Assembly (NCBI GenBank): GCA_002070115.1
Contig: MWCO01000005.1
Span: forward strand, 1-64,000
From: Deltaproteobacteria bacterium ADurb.Bin207
Lineage (GTDB): Bacteria > Myxococcota_A > Polyangia > Polyangiales > Polyangiaceae
Direction of reading: 5' to 3'
Length of the DNA: 64,000 nucleotides
Notes under the pieces: generated by a model
Database searches by the model: none
What the model was told of the DNA's origin: nothing
Seen by the model: the letters and a program-made list of their open reading frames with translations, nothing else
Translations under genes and position numbers: made by a program
In this document: positions 1-10,200 of the stretch, piece after piece
Position numbering within the stretch: the stretch's first letter is position 1
Layout: each line of letters starts with the position of its first letter

Positions 1-506
1 GCCATATCGTGAAGTCCCCAGGCATTCGGACGTTTCAAGCCTGCTTCCATGGCCGATTTGGAGGAGAAATTGCCCTGGTACCAGGCGTACTCCCCGATCT
101 TCCCGGCGTCGGGGTCCTCTCCCCAATAAAAGCGTGTTGTGGTACCGGCGCGGTACGCATATTCCCATTCCGCCTCCGAAGGCAGCCGGAAGCCGATTCC
201 GGGGTTGGCTTGATTGAGACGCTCCAGGTACCCTTGGGGGCCGCGAATGTCGTCCAACGAAACATAGTAAGCCGGATACCTGTCCCCCAGTCCGCGCAGT
301 GCTGACGGTTCCACGCCGGGCCACCCGCCCATCACCGCAAGCCATTGGGCTTGGGTGACCTCATATTTCCCCATCCAAAACCCTCGTGTTAGTGTCACAT
401 CATGGCGGGGTTCCTCGCTGATCAGGCCGTACGTATCCTCCGGAGCGCGTCCCATTGAAAACGCGCCGGGGGGAATCCAGCAAAAAGGAACACCGCCGAA
501 TTCGCG
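1..506 (-). CDS. FGE-sulfatase (SUMF1) domain protein, partial; 3' end outside window, 5' end apparently missing
   Basis: Translating the minus strand gives the N-terminal half of a formylglycine-generating-enzyme-type domain: WIPPGAFSMGR, then GFWMGKYEVTQAQW, GFRLPSEAEWEYAYRAGTT and RPNAWGLHDM, in the family's usual order. The gene runs off the window at base 1, so the usual catalytic C-terminal part cannot be judged. Members either oxidise cysteine to formylglycine or serve as FGE-like binding modules; many secreted bacterial ones have unknown targets. The odd point is the start. The frame stays open upstream of the domain but contains no ATG, GTG or TTG until it enters an Arg/Ser-rich shadow of the opposite gene. 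The only Met before the motif core lies inside FSMGR. The 5' end (signal peptide, start) therefore looks lost near base 500. Confidence 0.75.
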
Positions 507-521
507 GGTCTTTCCAAAGAG

Positions 522-1127
522 TTGGATCAGCTTGAAATGGCTACCTTGGGAGCGCTCACGGGGGGAGGAACGGCTACGGCGGGAGTATTGGGAAGCGGGG
601 AAGTTCCTACGGGAGCGCTGGAGGCCGCGGCCGCTTCGGGAGCGGGAATTGGCTCTTCCGGCGGATCAGGCTTGAACATTGGAGGAGGCGGCGGTGGTGC
701 CATTCGACCGGGGGCCACGGGAGGAGGAGGTCTCGCAAGCATTGGGCAAACCGGGGGAGGTGGTCCGGCCACGGCGGGAACGACGACGAAGGTGGAGGGA
801 CCCAAGCCCGTGGTGGGTGCCAGCGCGGCGGTGGCCGGCGGCTCGGTAGGCAACGCACAAGCCGTGGTGGCCAGAATGTCAGCGGGATTCCGTCGCTGCT
901 ATATGCAGGGCTTGAGTTCAAATCCCGAAATGTCCGGCAGGGTCAACGTTTCGGCGAGAATCGGTCCTGGGGGGGAAGTGCAGTCCGTGACGGCAACGCC
1001 AAGCGGCAGCATCTCCGCTGATGTGGCCAATTGCATTGCCGCTAGAGTTCGTTCCGCCCAATTCGATCCTCCTGAAGGCGGAGCGGCCACCATCAACATC
1101 CCCGTCACCTTGGTTCAGCAAAAATAG
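522..1127 (+). CDS. AgmX/PglI C-terminal (TonB-like) domain protein, probably 5'-truncated
   Basis: A Gly/Ala-rich linker (about residues 10-105) is followed by a C-terminal domain with FRRCYMQGLSSNPEMSGRV, IGPGGEVQSV and an internal Cys pair (CY... NCIAARV). This is the pattern of the AgmX/PglI C-terminal domain found in myxobacterial gliding and energy-transduction proteins, which resembles TonB C-termini. The only start available is TTG at 522, without a convincing ribosome binding site. The frame stays open back to a TGA at 456-458, and residues encoded at 501-545 (AGLSKELDQLEMATLGAL) look like genuine protein. The N-terminal part that should precede it (signal or membrane anchor) is missing. 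It may be a fragment created at the same junction that truncates the divergent FGE gene, or a live gene with an unrecognised start. Confidence 0.6.
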   Translation: MDQLEMATLGALTGGGTATAGVLGSGEVPTGALEAAAASGAGIGSSGGSGLNIGGGGGGAIRPGATGGGGLASIGQTGGGGPATAGTTTKVEGPKPVVGASAAVAGGSVGNAQAVVARMSAGFRRCYMQGLSSNPEMSGRVNVSARIGPGGEVQSVTATPSGSISADVANCIAARVRSAQFDPPEGGAATINIPVTLVQQK

Positions 1128-1240
1128 ATTTCTTCGGAGCGATCCGCGCCATCGGCTGAACGGTGCGCCCCGTTGCCGCATCCAACCGTATCGTCGAAAG
1201 GCATACCGCGAGCCTGAAATTCGCTTTTATCGGTCTTGTG

Positions 1241-1269
1241 TTGACACCTGAAACGCTGTTTCTTATAGT
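1241..1269 (+). promoter_or_regulatory. strong sigma-70 promoter of the polysaccharide-export operon
   Basis: A perfect TTGACA (1241-1246), a 17-base spacer and TATAGT (1264-1269) lie 24 bases upstream of the ATG at 1294. Transcription would begin near 1276. The ribosome binding site GGGAGG follows at 1282-1287. This is the best housekeeping-type promoter seen in the window and should drive the next three genes. Confidence 0.75.
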
Positions 1270-1293
1270 CTGTCTCCACCCGGGAGGGCATTG

Positions 1294-1872
1294 ATGCGAC
1301 TGCAGAGATTCTTCAAATTTAGTTGGATATTAGCTCTTGCCGCTGGTGGGGTATTCGGAGCTGCTCAGGCCCAAGAAGCAACGGCACCCGCCCAACCCGC
1401 GAGCCCATCGGTCGAAAGCCCCCGCGAGCCGCAACTCAGCATGGACGAGATGGCGAAGGAAGCCAAAAGTATCCTGCGGGCGATGGATGCGGACTTGGTC
1501 GTGGTCAGCAAAATGCTCGGCAAAGCAAGGGAAGAGCGGGATATCGTCAAGGTGTTGTGCCTTGAAGACAAGCTTTCACAAATGGAAGTGACGCGAAAAA
1601 ATGCGGGGGAGCGTTCTGAATCGTTGCAGGGGGCTGTCCGGGCCCAAGATAAGGAACTTGCGAAACACGCGTTTACTCTTTTGACCGTCCTCAAAGAGCG
1701 TATGGCGCAGTTGTCGGCCGAGGCCAATCAGTGTATTGGCGTGGAAGCGGGATTCGTGGGCGATTCGCAAGTGACGGTGGATGTGGATCCAACCTTGCCG
1801 GAGGATCCTTCCGAGTATCCTTCAAGCCCTATCATAATGATTCCGCCAAGTTGTGTGAGTTGCGTGCTGTAG
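1294..1872 (+). CDS. secreted/periplasmic protein of unknown function, first gene of export operon
   Basis: A 192-residue protein with a clear Sec signal peptide (RLQRFFKFSWILALAAGGVF, cleavage near AQAQ-E). A Pro/Ala stretch is followed by a largely helical segment of about residues 50-150 rich in Lys, Glu and Leu, probably a coiled coil. The tail carries four Pro residues and two close Cys (SCVSCVL). ATG at 1294 is preferred over the TTG at 1291 because GGGAGG at 1282-1287 is spaced 6 bases from it. I do not recognise the family. Position directly behind the promoter, and 52 bases before the outer-membrane barrel gene, suggests a role in the same export apparatus. Confidence 0.75.
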   Translation: MRLQRFFKFSWILALAAGGVFGAAQAQEATAPAQPASPSVESPREPQLSMDEMAKEAKSILRAMDADLVVVSKMLGKAREERDIVKVLCLEDKLSQMEVTRKNAGERSESLQGAVRAQDKELAKHAFTLLTVLKERMAQLSAEANQCIGVEAGFVGDSQVTVDVDPTLPEDPSEYPSSPIIMIPPSCVSCVL

Positions 1873-1924
1873 CTTGGTCCAATCCGTGACAGGTGGTTAG
1901 GGGTAACCCCCGCCGCAGAGGCAA

Positions 1925-3274
1925 ATGATGAGGCCAATACATTGTGCGGCTGTTCTTATCGGTTGTTTATGCTTGACCGTCACCGGTGTGGCTTCTGCCC
2001 AGAACCAACCGTGGTTGGCCGATAAAGGCTACGGTCAGGGAATTGGCTACGAGGTCGGAAACTTCGTTCTCCACCCTGGGATCGCTGGCGAGTTCGGCTA
2101 CGACTCGAATATGTTCAATCGCGCGCCCAACGAGAACGTCGCGGAAGTATGGCGCCTGCGCTTTACGCCTTCGCTTTCGCTGACGAATGAAACTCGGGAG
2201 AAAACGCCACAGAAAGTTCGGGTTCAAGCGGGCGTTTCCGCGGCGTACAACGAATACATCCCGGCCGGTAATACCAGCGATGATGTGTCTGATTTCAGAA
2301 ATGTCGGCGTGAACACGAATGCGGATGTGACGTTCAATCCGGAAGGTCGTTTTGGGGGGCGCCTTTTCGGTGACATCATTCGAACGATCCAACCATCGAA
2401 CTTATCCGATACCTCGTCCGCGTACAACCGAATCAATCTGCGCGGAGGAGGGGAGTTCATTTGGAAACCTGGGGGTGGCATGTTCGATTGGCGGTTGGGC
2501 TATGAATACGGTGCCGTCCTTTTCGAAGAAGACCAATTCGATTCGTTGAACAACGCGACGCATAAGATTTTCACGCGGGGTCGCTGGAAGTTTTTGCCAC
2601 GAACCGCGTTGCTATTCGATGCCAATACTGCGTTCGTTCGCTACCCTCACGTCGATGCGAACAGTTACTTGCTGGGGTCCAATCCGTTGCGAGCGAGAGT
2701 TGGCTTCAACGGGCTCATGACCGATCGGTTAGCTTTGCTTGCGATGGTCGGCTGGGGAGCCAGTTTCCATCGGACCGGGTCGGTTCCTGTGGAAAACTTC
2801 GATAGCGTCATCGGCCAAGCGCAACTTACTTTCTACCCCACGCTTGCGCCCACCGATGGAAGCGGACAAGCAGAAGCCGCTTATACCCTATCGTCGGTGG
2901 CCTTGGGATATGTGCGAGACTTCGAAAACAGCTACTTTGGAAGCTTTTATGGACGCGATCGCGGCTATCTTCGAGCATCTGCTTTCATTGTTCAACGCGT
3001 AGTCATCGAAGGGGAAGGAGGCCTTTCCCGAGTTGGTTTCCCCAACTTATACTTCGCCGATGGCACACAGCGTTCGGGGGCTTTTCATGAAACACGCTAC
3101 GATGCTTCCTTCCATACCGAATATCGCGTTTTGCCAACCGTCGGCATCAATGCAACCGTAACCTATGACAAAAACGATAGCGTTTCGCTGCTGACGGCCG
3201 CGGGATCAACGATCGAAGACGATCTCAGTAATGATCGTTTGCAAGTGTTTGTGGGTGCTCGGTGGTTCATGTAG
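1925..3274 (+). CDS. outer-membrane beta-barrel, Wzp-like polysaccharide secretion porin
   Basis: A 449-residue protein with signal peptide (HCAAVLIGCLCLTVTGVASA) and a long body of alternating amphipathic strands with Gly/Asn turns, ending in the aromatic residue pattern VGARWFM typical of outer-membrane barrels. Motifs such as LHPGIAGEFGYDSNMF at the mature N-terminus match the barrel proteins that accompany exopolysaccharide clusters. In Myxococcus, polysaccharide export pairs a short OPX (Wza-like) lipoprotein lacking its own membrane-spanning helices with a separate barrel of this sort. Here the OPX gene overlaps this gene's 3' end by 13 bases, supporting that model. The sugar exported is unknown, and no glycosyltransferase or Wzx/Wzy gene is in the window. 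Confidence 0.75.
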   Translation: MMRPIHCAAVLIGCLCLTVTGVASAQNQPWLADKGYGQGIGYEVGNFVLHPGIAGEFGYDSNMFNRAPNENVAEVWRLRFTPSLSLTNETREKTPQKVRVQAGVSAAYNEYIPAGNTSDDVSDFRNVGVNTNADVTFNPEGRFGGRLFGDIIRTIQPSNLSDTSSAYNRINLRGGGEFIWKPGGGMFDWRLGYEYGAVLFEEDQFDSLNNATHKIFTRGRWKFLPRTALLFDANTAFVRYPHVDANSYLLGSNPLRARVGFNGLMTDRLALLAMVGWGASFHRTGSVPVENFDSVIGQAQLTFYPTLAPTDGSGQAEAAYTLSSVALGYVRDFENSYFGSFYGRDRGYLRASAFIVQRVVIEGEGGLSRVGFPNLYFADGTQRSGAFHETRYDASFHTEYRVLPTVGINATVTYDKNDSVSLLTAAGSTIEDDLSNDRLQVFVGARWFM

Positions 3275-3876
3275 CCGAAATCAATTCTGCACGAAGGCTC
3301 GTGTCGTTTGGATTGTGCGCGCTTTTCGTCAGTTCATGCGCCGCGCCCATGACCAATCGAGTCAATCTCCCGCCTCCCGTGGAAAGCACAACCATAGGAC
3401 CGGGGGATACCTTCGAGCTATTCATCGTCGGGGAAGACAAAATCCCCACCGCCTATACTGTCTCTCCCGACGGTACGGTGGACTTCCCTTATATTCATCG
3501 TCAACGGGTGGTAGGTCTCGAGCCTCAGCAGGTTGTCGATCTGGTTCGAGAACAACTCCAAGCGCAGGGCATTCTTTCCGATCCATCGGTGATGGTGAAC
3601 ATGAAAGAATACCGTTCGAAGTTCGTGAACATCCTTGGTCAGGTCAAGTCTCCGGGAACCTTCCCCTTGGTTCCCGGTTTCACGTTGGTCCAGGCGATTT
3701 CGAAAGCGGGCGGTCCGAGTCCCATCGCGGATTCCGACAATGTTCGTCTCACACGAACGACCAACGGAGAGCGTCGGACGCTGCGGGTTTCGTTGCGTTC
3801 CATCACGGAGGGGAGAAGTCCGGATATACCGCTTCAATCGGGTGATGTGATTACGATCGCGGAGCGCGTGTTTTAG
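3262..3876 (+). CDS. polysaccharide export (OPX, Wza-like) lipoprotein
   Basis: A 204-residue lipoprotein: GTG start at 3262, a hydrophobic signal ending in the lipobox VSSC, then the polysaccharide biosynthesis/export (PES) domain ([32 protein letters not shown]) and a SLBB domain ([32 protein letters not shown]). It ends shortly after the SLBB region, so it lacks the C-terminal amphipathic helix with which full-length Wza crosses the outer membrane. It should dock on the barrel encoded just upstream. Its start overlaps that gene by 13 bases, implying translational coupling. The 3' end overlaps the convergent mutase gene by 4 bases. Confidence 0.87.
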   Translation: MVHVAEINSARRLVSFGLCALFVSSCAAPMTNRVNLPPPVESTTIGPGDTFELFIVGEDKIPTAYTVSPDGTVDFPYIHRQRVVGLEPQQVVDLVREQLQAQGILSDPSVMVNMKEYRSKFVNILGQVKSPGTFPLVPGFTLVQAISKAGGPSPIADSDNVRLTRTTNGERRTLRVSLRSITEGRSPDIPLQSGDVITIAERVF

Positions 3877-5549
3877 ATCGTCAGCACTTCGGTGAATTCG
3901 CCCCATACGCCACGAAGGGCATCGCTGATTTCCCCAACCGTGGCGCCTACTTTCACCGCTTCCAGAATGGGGGGCACCAAGTTGTCGCTTCCTCGTGCGA
4001 CCGTATCGATGCGTTGAAGCGACGCGGCCCATTGGGTTTCGTCGCGTCGCGCTCGAAACGCTCGAAGTCGTTGGGCTTGTGCTTGTTCTTCTTTGGGATC
4101 GACTTTGAGGATGGGAACCGCTTCCGTATCGCTGATGAAATCGTTTTGGCCTACGATGATCCTTCGTTTCTGTTCGATATCGAGTTGGTATTGATAGGCG
4201 GAGCTTTGGATTTCTCGCTGGATATACCCTTGTTCGATGGCCGCGACCGCTCCTCCCAGCTCGTCGATTCGTTCAATATATGCTTTGGCTTCTCTTTCTA
4301 TCGTATGTGTGAGCGATTCCACGGCGTAACTTCCGGCCAGGGCATCGACGAAATCGGCAACGCCAGTTTCATGAGCGATGATCTGCTGTGTTCGCAAGGC
4401 GATGGTGGCACTCTGTTGGGTGGGCAGGCCAAGGGCTTCATCGAAGCTATTGGTGTGCAGGGATTGGCAACCTCCAAGCACAGCGGCGAGAGCTTGAATC
4501 GCCACGCGCACGGCATTGTTGTGCGGTTGTTGTGCGGTCAGGGTTGCCCCCGCTGTTTGACAATGAAATCGCAGCGCGCGGGCACGCGGGGAGGTAGCCC
4601 CGAATCGTTCCTTCATATACGTGGACCATAAACGTCGGGCTGCACGGAATTTTGCGATTTCCTCCAAGAAATTATTGTGCCCATTGAAGAAAAAGCTGAG
4701 TTGTTCTCCGAAGGCATTGACATCGAGCCCAGCGGAAACAGCGGTTTTCACATATTCTAGTCCGTTTGCGAGAGTGAAAGCGATCTCCTGAGCGGCATCG
4801 CAACCTGCTTCTCGCATGTGGTAACCACTGATCGAAATCGTATTCCATTTGGGTACTTCGGCCCCACAAAACGCAAAAATATCCGAAATCAATCGCAGCG
4901 ATGGTCGAGGAGGATATACGTACGTCCCGCGCGCGATGTACTCTTTGAGGATATCGTTCTGGATCGTGCCTCGGAGGACATTTCTTGCGATGCCTTTCTC
5001 CTCGGCGACAGCGATATAAAGGCAGAGCAGCACGGCAGCGGTGGAGTTGATGGTCATCGATGTGGAGACGCGGTCTTGGGGGACGCCATCGAGCAACACG
5101 CGCATGTCTTCGATGGAGTCGATGGCGACGCCGACGCGTCCGACCTCTCCAGCAGCACGAGGGGAGTCCGAATCGATGCCCATTTGGGTAGGCAGATCGA
5201 AAGCCACGCTGAGTCCGGTTTGTCCTTGTGCGAGCAGATATCGATACCGTTCGTTGGATTCCTTGGCGGTCCCGAATCCAGCGTATTGTCGCATGGTCCA
5301 ATAACGACCCCGGTACATATTGGGTTGAACGCCTCGGGTATAAGGAGGCTCACCGGGCATTCCCAGATCTCGCAAAGGATCGAAACCGATGGCTTCCAAA
5401 TCATCGGGGCCGAATAGATCGGGTGGGTCATAAGAGCGAGCGAGAAGGCCTGGTTCCGGTCGAGGGCGAGCCTTGGCTTTGGCTTTGGCCAAAGGACCTT
5501 CTTCCCAGGATTTGAGAGCGTTTTCGTACTGCTTTGCGCTTTCCTTCAT
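3873..5549 (-). CDS. methylmalonyl-CoA mutase, large/catalytic subunit type (no B12 domain)
   Basis: A 558-residue acyl-CoA mutase barrel. The conserved blocks [34 protein letters not shown] and a C-terminal [13 protein letters not shown] are all present. Residue numbering matches the Propionibacterium enzyme: Tyr89, Arg207 and His244 are all in place. These distinguish methylmalonyl-CoA mutase from isobutyryl-CoA mutase (Phe and Gln at the first two). The cobalamin-binding DxHxxG domain is absent, so a separate B12 subunit must be encoded elsewhere. The enzyme interconverts methylmalonyl-CoA and succinyl-CoA. ATG at 5549 begins a Lys/Glu-rich lead of about 30 residues. The upstream gene ends 3 bases before, forming an operon with the MshEN and FtsB-like genes, which is an odd metabolic pairing. 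Confidence 0.9.
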   Translation of the reverse strand: MKESAKQYENALKSWEEGPLAKAKAKARPRPEPGLLARSYDPPDLFGPDDLEAIGFDPLRDLGMPGEPPYTRGVQPNMYRGRYWTMRQYAGFGTAKESNERYRYLLAQGQTGLSVAFDLPTQMGIDSDSPRAAGEVGRVGVAIDSIEDMRVLLDGVPQDRVSTSMTINSTAAVLLCLYIAVAEEKGIARNVLRGTIQNDILKEYIARGTYVYPPRPSLRLISDIFAFCGAEVPKWNTISISGYHMREAGCDAAQEIAFTLANGLEYVKTAVSAGLDVNAFGEQLSFFFNGHNNFLEEIAKFRAARRLWSTYMKERFGATSPRARALRFHCQTAGATLTAQQPHNNAVRVAIQALAAVLGGCQSLHTNSFDEALGLPTQQSATIALRTQQIIAHETGVADFVDALAGSYAVESLTHTIEREAKAYIERIDELGGAVAAIEQGYIQREIQSSAYQYQLDIEQKRRIIVGQNDFISDTEAVPILKVDPKEEQAQAQRLRAFRARRDETQWAASLQRIDTVARGSDNLVPPILEAVKVGATVGEISDALRGVWGEFTEVLTI

Positions 5550-5552
5550 ACC

Positions 5553-6773
5553 TCACCTGTCTTTCCATTTTTCCGAACGAAGAACACGAAGCAACGCGGA
5601 AGAGGTGGCATGAGCCACTTGTTCCGCCGTTCGTGTTGCCATGAGCGAGTCGAACAATTCCATCGCAACGATGAGCATGGCGGCGCGTCCCAAGATCCGA
5701 ACCGCAACGATCGCAATCTCCGATCCTGCTGGAGGAGCGATATCGGCAAGCCATTGATGAGCCGCATCGGTCGGGACCGTTCCGAAATACCATCCATGCA
5801 GGGCGGCATGAGACAACACCGTATCTCGATGGCGATCGACTCGAATGGTTTTTAAAGCATCGACCGAAGCAAACGATGGTGTGCAAGCCCAACCTGAAAA
5901 AACGTCATTTCGCACCGCGAAAATTCCCACGCGATGCGCCACGGCCTCCATCGCACGAAGCGCGGCTCGAACCACCTGATCTCTCGTGGCTGCCTGTTGT
6001 AATTCCTCAAGGACGGCCTCGATTTGCGCCACCGACTCTTCGAGCTGGAAAGGCGCTGATACACCCTCGATCGTCGGCAGCGCCGCCGACGGAGGAATGG
6101 CGATATGAAATGATTCGACGGTGGGGGGATCGATCCTATTGTCTTGCCAATCGGAGGTTTGGAGACGAGTTGCGGGAAGCGAGCCCGGGCTCAATACGAT
6201 GGGCTCTGGCGGATTGTATATGTCTTTCGTCCGCGGCTGGTTGCCCATTTTCGGAGCACGGCTTCTTCGAACCAGAGGAATTGGGATATCCGAAGCGGAA
6301 GGACGTTCCCGATTTTTTCGTAACGCCTTGATTTGCTCCAAGGCGTTTTCCACCACCAACAAGGGCGAATACACGATGCGAATGGGCGCTTGCAGATGGT
6401 GTGCAAACTCTTGCCGGATGTGATCACCAAAGGGATCCGGGGTAGCGACATCGATGGTTCCCGTCATGGGATCTCGTCGAACGGGAACCGCGAGCAAGCC
6501 TTCGCACAATCCCTCAGGGAGTTGATAAAACACATCCATGGCTGGCATGATGTGATGCAAGGTTGGGGCGTTGGAACGACGGCATTCGCGGTCGATGGCC
6601 TCGAGGCTGACGCCACTGTCGCGAAACGCGCGAACGAGCGAAACGGAATGCTTGACATGCATCGCGAGCGCGGCATGAGCCTGTTGTTCGGTCATGCCGT
6701 GGGAAGCGAGCAGTCGGCGTGCAAGCTCATAGGGCACGGGGTTGACGATAGTCTTGCCTGCGGCGCCTGTCAC
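5553..6773 (-). CDS. MshEN (GspE/PilB N-terminal) domain protein without ATPase, GAF-like C-terminus
   Basis: 406 residues. About residues 60-155 resemble the N-terminal MshEN domain of type II secretion/type IV pilus ATPases (PTLHHIMPAMDVFYQLPEGL, LLAVPVRRDPMTGTIDVATP). In ATPases this domain can bind cyclic-di-GMP or the membrane platform. No Walker A/B ATPase domain follows. Residues 156-230 are a Pro/Arg-rich linker, and about 235-400 form an alpha/beta segment that looks GAF-like (QIEAVLEELQQAATRDQVVR, HRVGIFAVRND). The family is common in myxobacteria with unknown role. Its start overlaps the stop of the FtsB-like gene by 4 bases, and the mutase gene follows 3 bases after its stop, so the three are translationally linked. 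Confidence 0.7.
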   Translation of the reverse strand: MTGAAGKTIVNPVPYELARRLLASHGMTEQQAHAALAMHVKHSVSLVRAFRDSGVSLEAIDRECRRSNAPTLHHIMPAMDVFYQLPEGLCEGLLAVPVRRDPMTGTIDVATPDPFGDHIRQEFAHHLQAPIRIVYSPLLVVENALEQIKALRKNRERPSASDIPIPLVRRSRAPKMGNQPRTKDIYNPPEPIVLSPGSLPATRLQTSDWQDNRIDPPTVESFHIAIPPSAALPTIEGVSAPFQLEESVAQIEAVLEELQQAATRDQVVRAALRAMEAVAHRVGIFAVRNDVFSGWACTPSFASVDALKTIRVDRHRDTVLSHAALHGWYFGTVPTDAAHQWLADIAPPAGSEIAIVAVRILGRAAMLIVAMELFDSLMATRTAEQVAHATSSALLRVLRSEKWKDR

Positions 6774-7069
6774 GGTCGAGACGGGAACAGAAAAACCTCT
6801 TCGGTATTTCGTACCAAGTCGAGACCATCGCGGGCGATTCGTTCTACGGCCCTGGGATCTCGTTTCAGCATCTCGACTTCCACGCGTAATTGACGGATTT
6901 TTTCCGATAACTCCGCGTTCTCCGCTTCAACTCGCGCTTTTTCAGCTTGCAGAGCACGTAATCGCGGGAGCCCTTCTTGAGAGAGCATGAGAGCGGGAGC
7001 ACCGACGGCAGCGACGCTTAGGATAAGGATGGGCAGGCCACGTTCGAGAAACTGCGACAGGTTAACCAC
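6770..7069 (-). CDS. ftsB: FtsB/DivIC-like septum formation initiator
   Basis: 99 residues with one N-terminal membrane segment (GLPILILSVAAVGAPALML), a following coiled coil (RALQAEKARVEAENAELSEK) and the short C-terminal block RDPRAVERIARDGLDLVR. These match the FtsB/DivIC family that links FtsL and FtsQ in the divisome. The start is GTG at 7067-7069; an in-frame TAG lies directly upstream, so no longer form is possible. The ribosome binding site is weak. It is the first gene of a minus-strand set and overlaps the next gene by 4 bases. Confidence 0.8.
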   Translation of the reverse strand: MVNLSQFLERGLPILILSVAAVGAPALMLSQEGLPRLRALQAEKARVEAENAELSEKIRQLRVEVEMLKRDPRAVERIARDGLDLVRNTEEVFLFPSRP

Positions 7070-7253
7070 CGGCTAACCATGCCATGAAACGGCGGACAGA
7101 GCCAAGGAAGCGGTTCAAGCTCCAAAACGTCTGATCTTGCTTTTTTTCGCGCAAGAGGCGTTCAAACCGCCCCGATTTCCGATAGGATTCGCCACCCTGG
7201 TTGCGCTTCCCTACCCGACGCGCGTGGCGGATAACCATGCGAAGAGCAGGACA

Positions 7254-10200
7254 ATGGATAAGGATACTCTGCGCAGTGAACTCGAGCGTTTGTTTGACCT
7301 CGAAGAGTTGATGGATGTATCGCGAGACGTTCTCGGCATATCTCCCGACGAGGTTGGTCATACTGCCTCCAAAGCTTTGTTCGCAAAAGCCTTGGTAGAC
7401 CGTTGTGTCGTGACCGAGCGAGTGGAAGCGCTTTTGGATTCGTTGATCACGCTCCGGCCTACCGTTGACAGGAAAGCCTTACAGAAAGTCTCTTCCAGTC
7501 TCGTGGCCGAGCACGAACTTCCGGCCGGTTCTTCGTTCGGTCCTTTCGTGGTTCGTCGAAAGGTCGGTTCAGGTCCCTCGGGGTCGGTATATCTCGTGAA
7601 ACGTGACGACCGGGAACTGACTCTCAAAGTGTTGCATCCCTTGATGGGGCGAGATCGCGGTTCTTTTGCGAGGTTCGCGGCGGCCACCCGTTTGTTCTCT
7701 CGCGTTTCCCATGAGGGTTTGCCGACGGCGATGACGTTGGGCAATGACGAGGGGCTCGATTTCGTTGCTTACGACTATATCGACGGCCAAAGTCTTGCGT
7801 CTCGGACGGCGAGAAGCGGGCCGATGCACATCAACGAAGCGCGTTCTTTGCTTCAGAAGTTGCTCGACGTGCTTGTGGCGCTTCACGACCAACGGTTGGT
7901 GCATGGGAACATCAAGCTTTCCAACATTCTGGTAGCGCGAGGCTCCGAACCGGGTAAGCAGAAACTCGTATTGCTCGATCCCGCGTTCGATCGTTTACGG
8001 CTGCTTCGCTCCTCGTCGTCGAGTGATGATGTGTGTGTCGTATTGTCTCATGCCCGATCGGTATCGCCCGAGCAGCTACGGGGAGTTGGCGCGGACGAAA
8101 GGTCCGACGTTTATTCTTTCGGCGCGGTCATGTACGAAATCCTGACGGGTAAGCCCTTATTCTCTGCTGGTTCCGCCCTCGAATATGCGATTGCCACCTG
8201 GACGCAGGATCCAGAACCGCCGATCCAGGCAGCCCCGCGCGGTTGGGTAGCCAAGGAGGTTTCTGATTTCATTATGAGCCTGTTGGCTCGTGAACCAAGT
8301 CTTCGCCCCAAAGACGCGCGGGCGGTACTCGAGCGTTTCGAGATGTTGGGCAGAGTCGCGACGCAGGATGATTCTACCAACAAGATATCGGACGAAGAGC
8401 TTAGCGAACGCATTGATGCCCTGGTCATTTCTCCTGATGACGAAGCGGCGATTGCAGCCCTTGACGAGGCAGCGGAACGTGGCGGGGATGTCGCCAAAAT
8501 CGCACAAGCCTTGGTCATGGCAGCGGATCAAATCGAGACAACCGATAGTGACGGAGTTGAGCTTCGAAAGAGTCTGCTGTTCCGCTCGGCGCGCTTGTAC
8601 GAATCCAAGCTCAAGGATTTGCCGGAGGCGGAAAAGCTCTATGTATGGATCAGCGAATTGGATCCCGCCGACGAAATCGCCGACGCAGCGCTCGAGGAGG
8701 TTCGTCGCCAACTTGGCAAGACCGAGGAAGTGGTGGAGATGCTATTAGCTCGGATCGAGCGTGCGGCCGACTCCGAGGAGAAGGCGACGGCCATGGCGGA
8801 GATCGGCCGATTGTACGCTTCTGAACTCGAAGACGCTTCGCAGGCGGTCGTGGCCTATGCCCAAGCTTTCGTCGAATCGCCCAAACACGTTGAATTCGCG
8901 GATGCGATCGAAAGAATCGCGGGCTCGGATGTCAACGTACTCGGCGAGGCGATGGCGATCCTAGCGGAGAGCACCCAAACCGATATCCCTATAGAAAACA
9001 AGAACTTACTATTCCTTCGTCTCGGCCATTGGTATGGAAAGCGGCTCGGTCGGTATGACGCGGCCCTTCCTTGTTACCAGGCCGTCATCGCCACCGATCC
9101 AGTCAACGATGGCGCGCTCGAGGGAATGGCGGCCTTGTTCAAGGCCAATCAGCAATACATGGAACTGGGCCAAGTGTTGATGCGTCGTGCGGAAGCCGCA
9201 AGCACCCCTGCCCGCTCGCGCGAGTTTCGCCTCGATGCGGCGGAGTTGCTCGAAACCCGTCTTGGAGAACCAGCGAAAGCCAAGGAATTGTATGAGCAAG
9301 TCCTTGCCGAAGATCCTTCTCACGACAGAGCCACCGAAGCTTTGCTTGGCATTTACGAAAAGGAAGACAACGCCGCCAGCTTGGTAAAAATCCTCACGAA
9401 CAAAGCGGAGCGTCTCAGCGGATCACAAGCTGCCGACATTTGGGTTCGTGCTGGTGATGTCTACGAAACCAAACTCAAGGACATGACCAATGCCATTCGT
9501 TGTTTCGAAAGTGCCGTACAACAGGACGAAACGAACCAACGGGCGCTCGACGCGCTGGACCGACTCCACACCCAAAGCCGTCATTTCAAGGAATTGCTTG
9601 CCACCATCGAGCGAAAAATCAACATCGCAACCACGCCGCGACAGAAAATCGTTCATCTCGAGCGAATCAGCAAACTGCATGCAGAAGAGTTCCTCGACCA
9701 CGTGGCCGCGGCACAATCCTTGGAGAAGATTCTAGAAATCGATCCCGCCCACAGTGCCACTCTCGAAGCCTTGGCGCATCACTATCGCGCGCTTGACCGC
9801 TGGAGCGATGTAGCGAACGTGTATGAGAGGGACTTGAATCTACAGACGGACAAAGCCAAGCGACTCGATGTGTTGCTGATGCTTGCGCGTGTGGTGGCCG
9901 AACGTCTGAGCGATCCTGCGCGAGCGATGAAGGTATACGAACAAGCGTTGGAGATCGAGCCTGGTCATGCGGGGGCGCTCGAAGCCCTTGCGGCGCTTCG
10001 TCAACAGTCTGGCGATTCCCAAGCAGCGTTGCAAGCGATCGAAGCGCTTGCGGAAAAGGCTTCGAGTCCCAATGAAAAAGCAGAGCAATACATTCGCGCG
10101 GCCAAGCTTTTGCAGGAGCGCGACGACGTCGAAGGGGCGATGGAGCGGTATCGGCTTGCCTTGGACGCCAACCCTCGAGCGTTCGCCGCGTCTGCGGCAC

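Noticed and set aside
7062-7361. 99-codon minus-strand reading frame over the start of the pseudokinase gene
   Set aside because: Arg/Gln-rich, no recognisable domain, overlaps the pseudokinase start and FtsB-like gene; a shadow frame.
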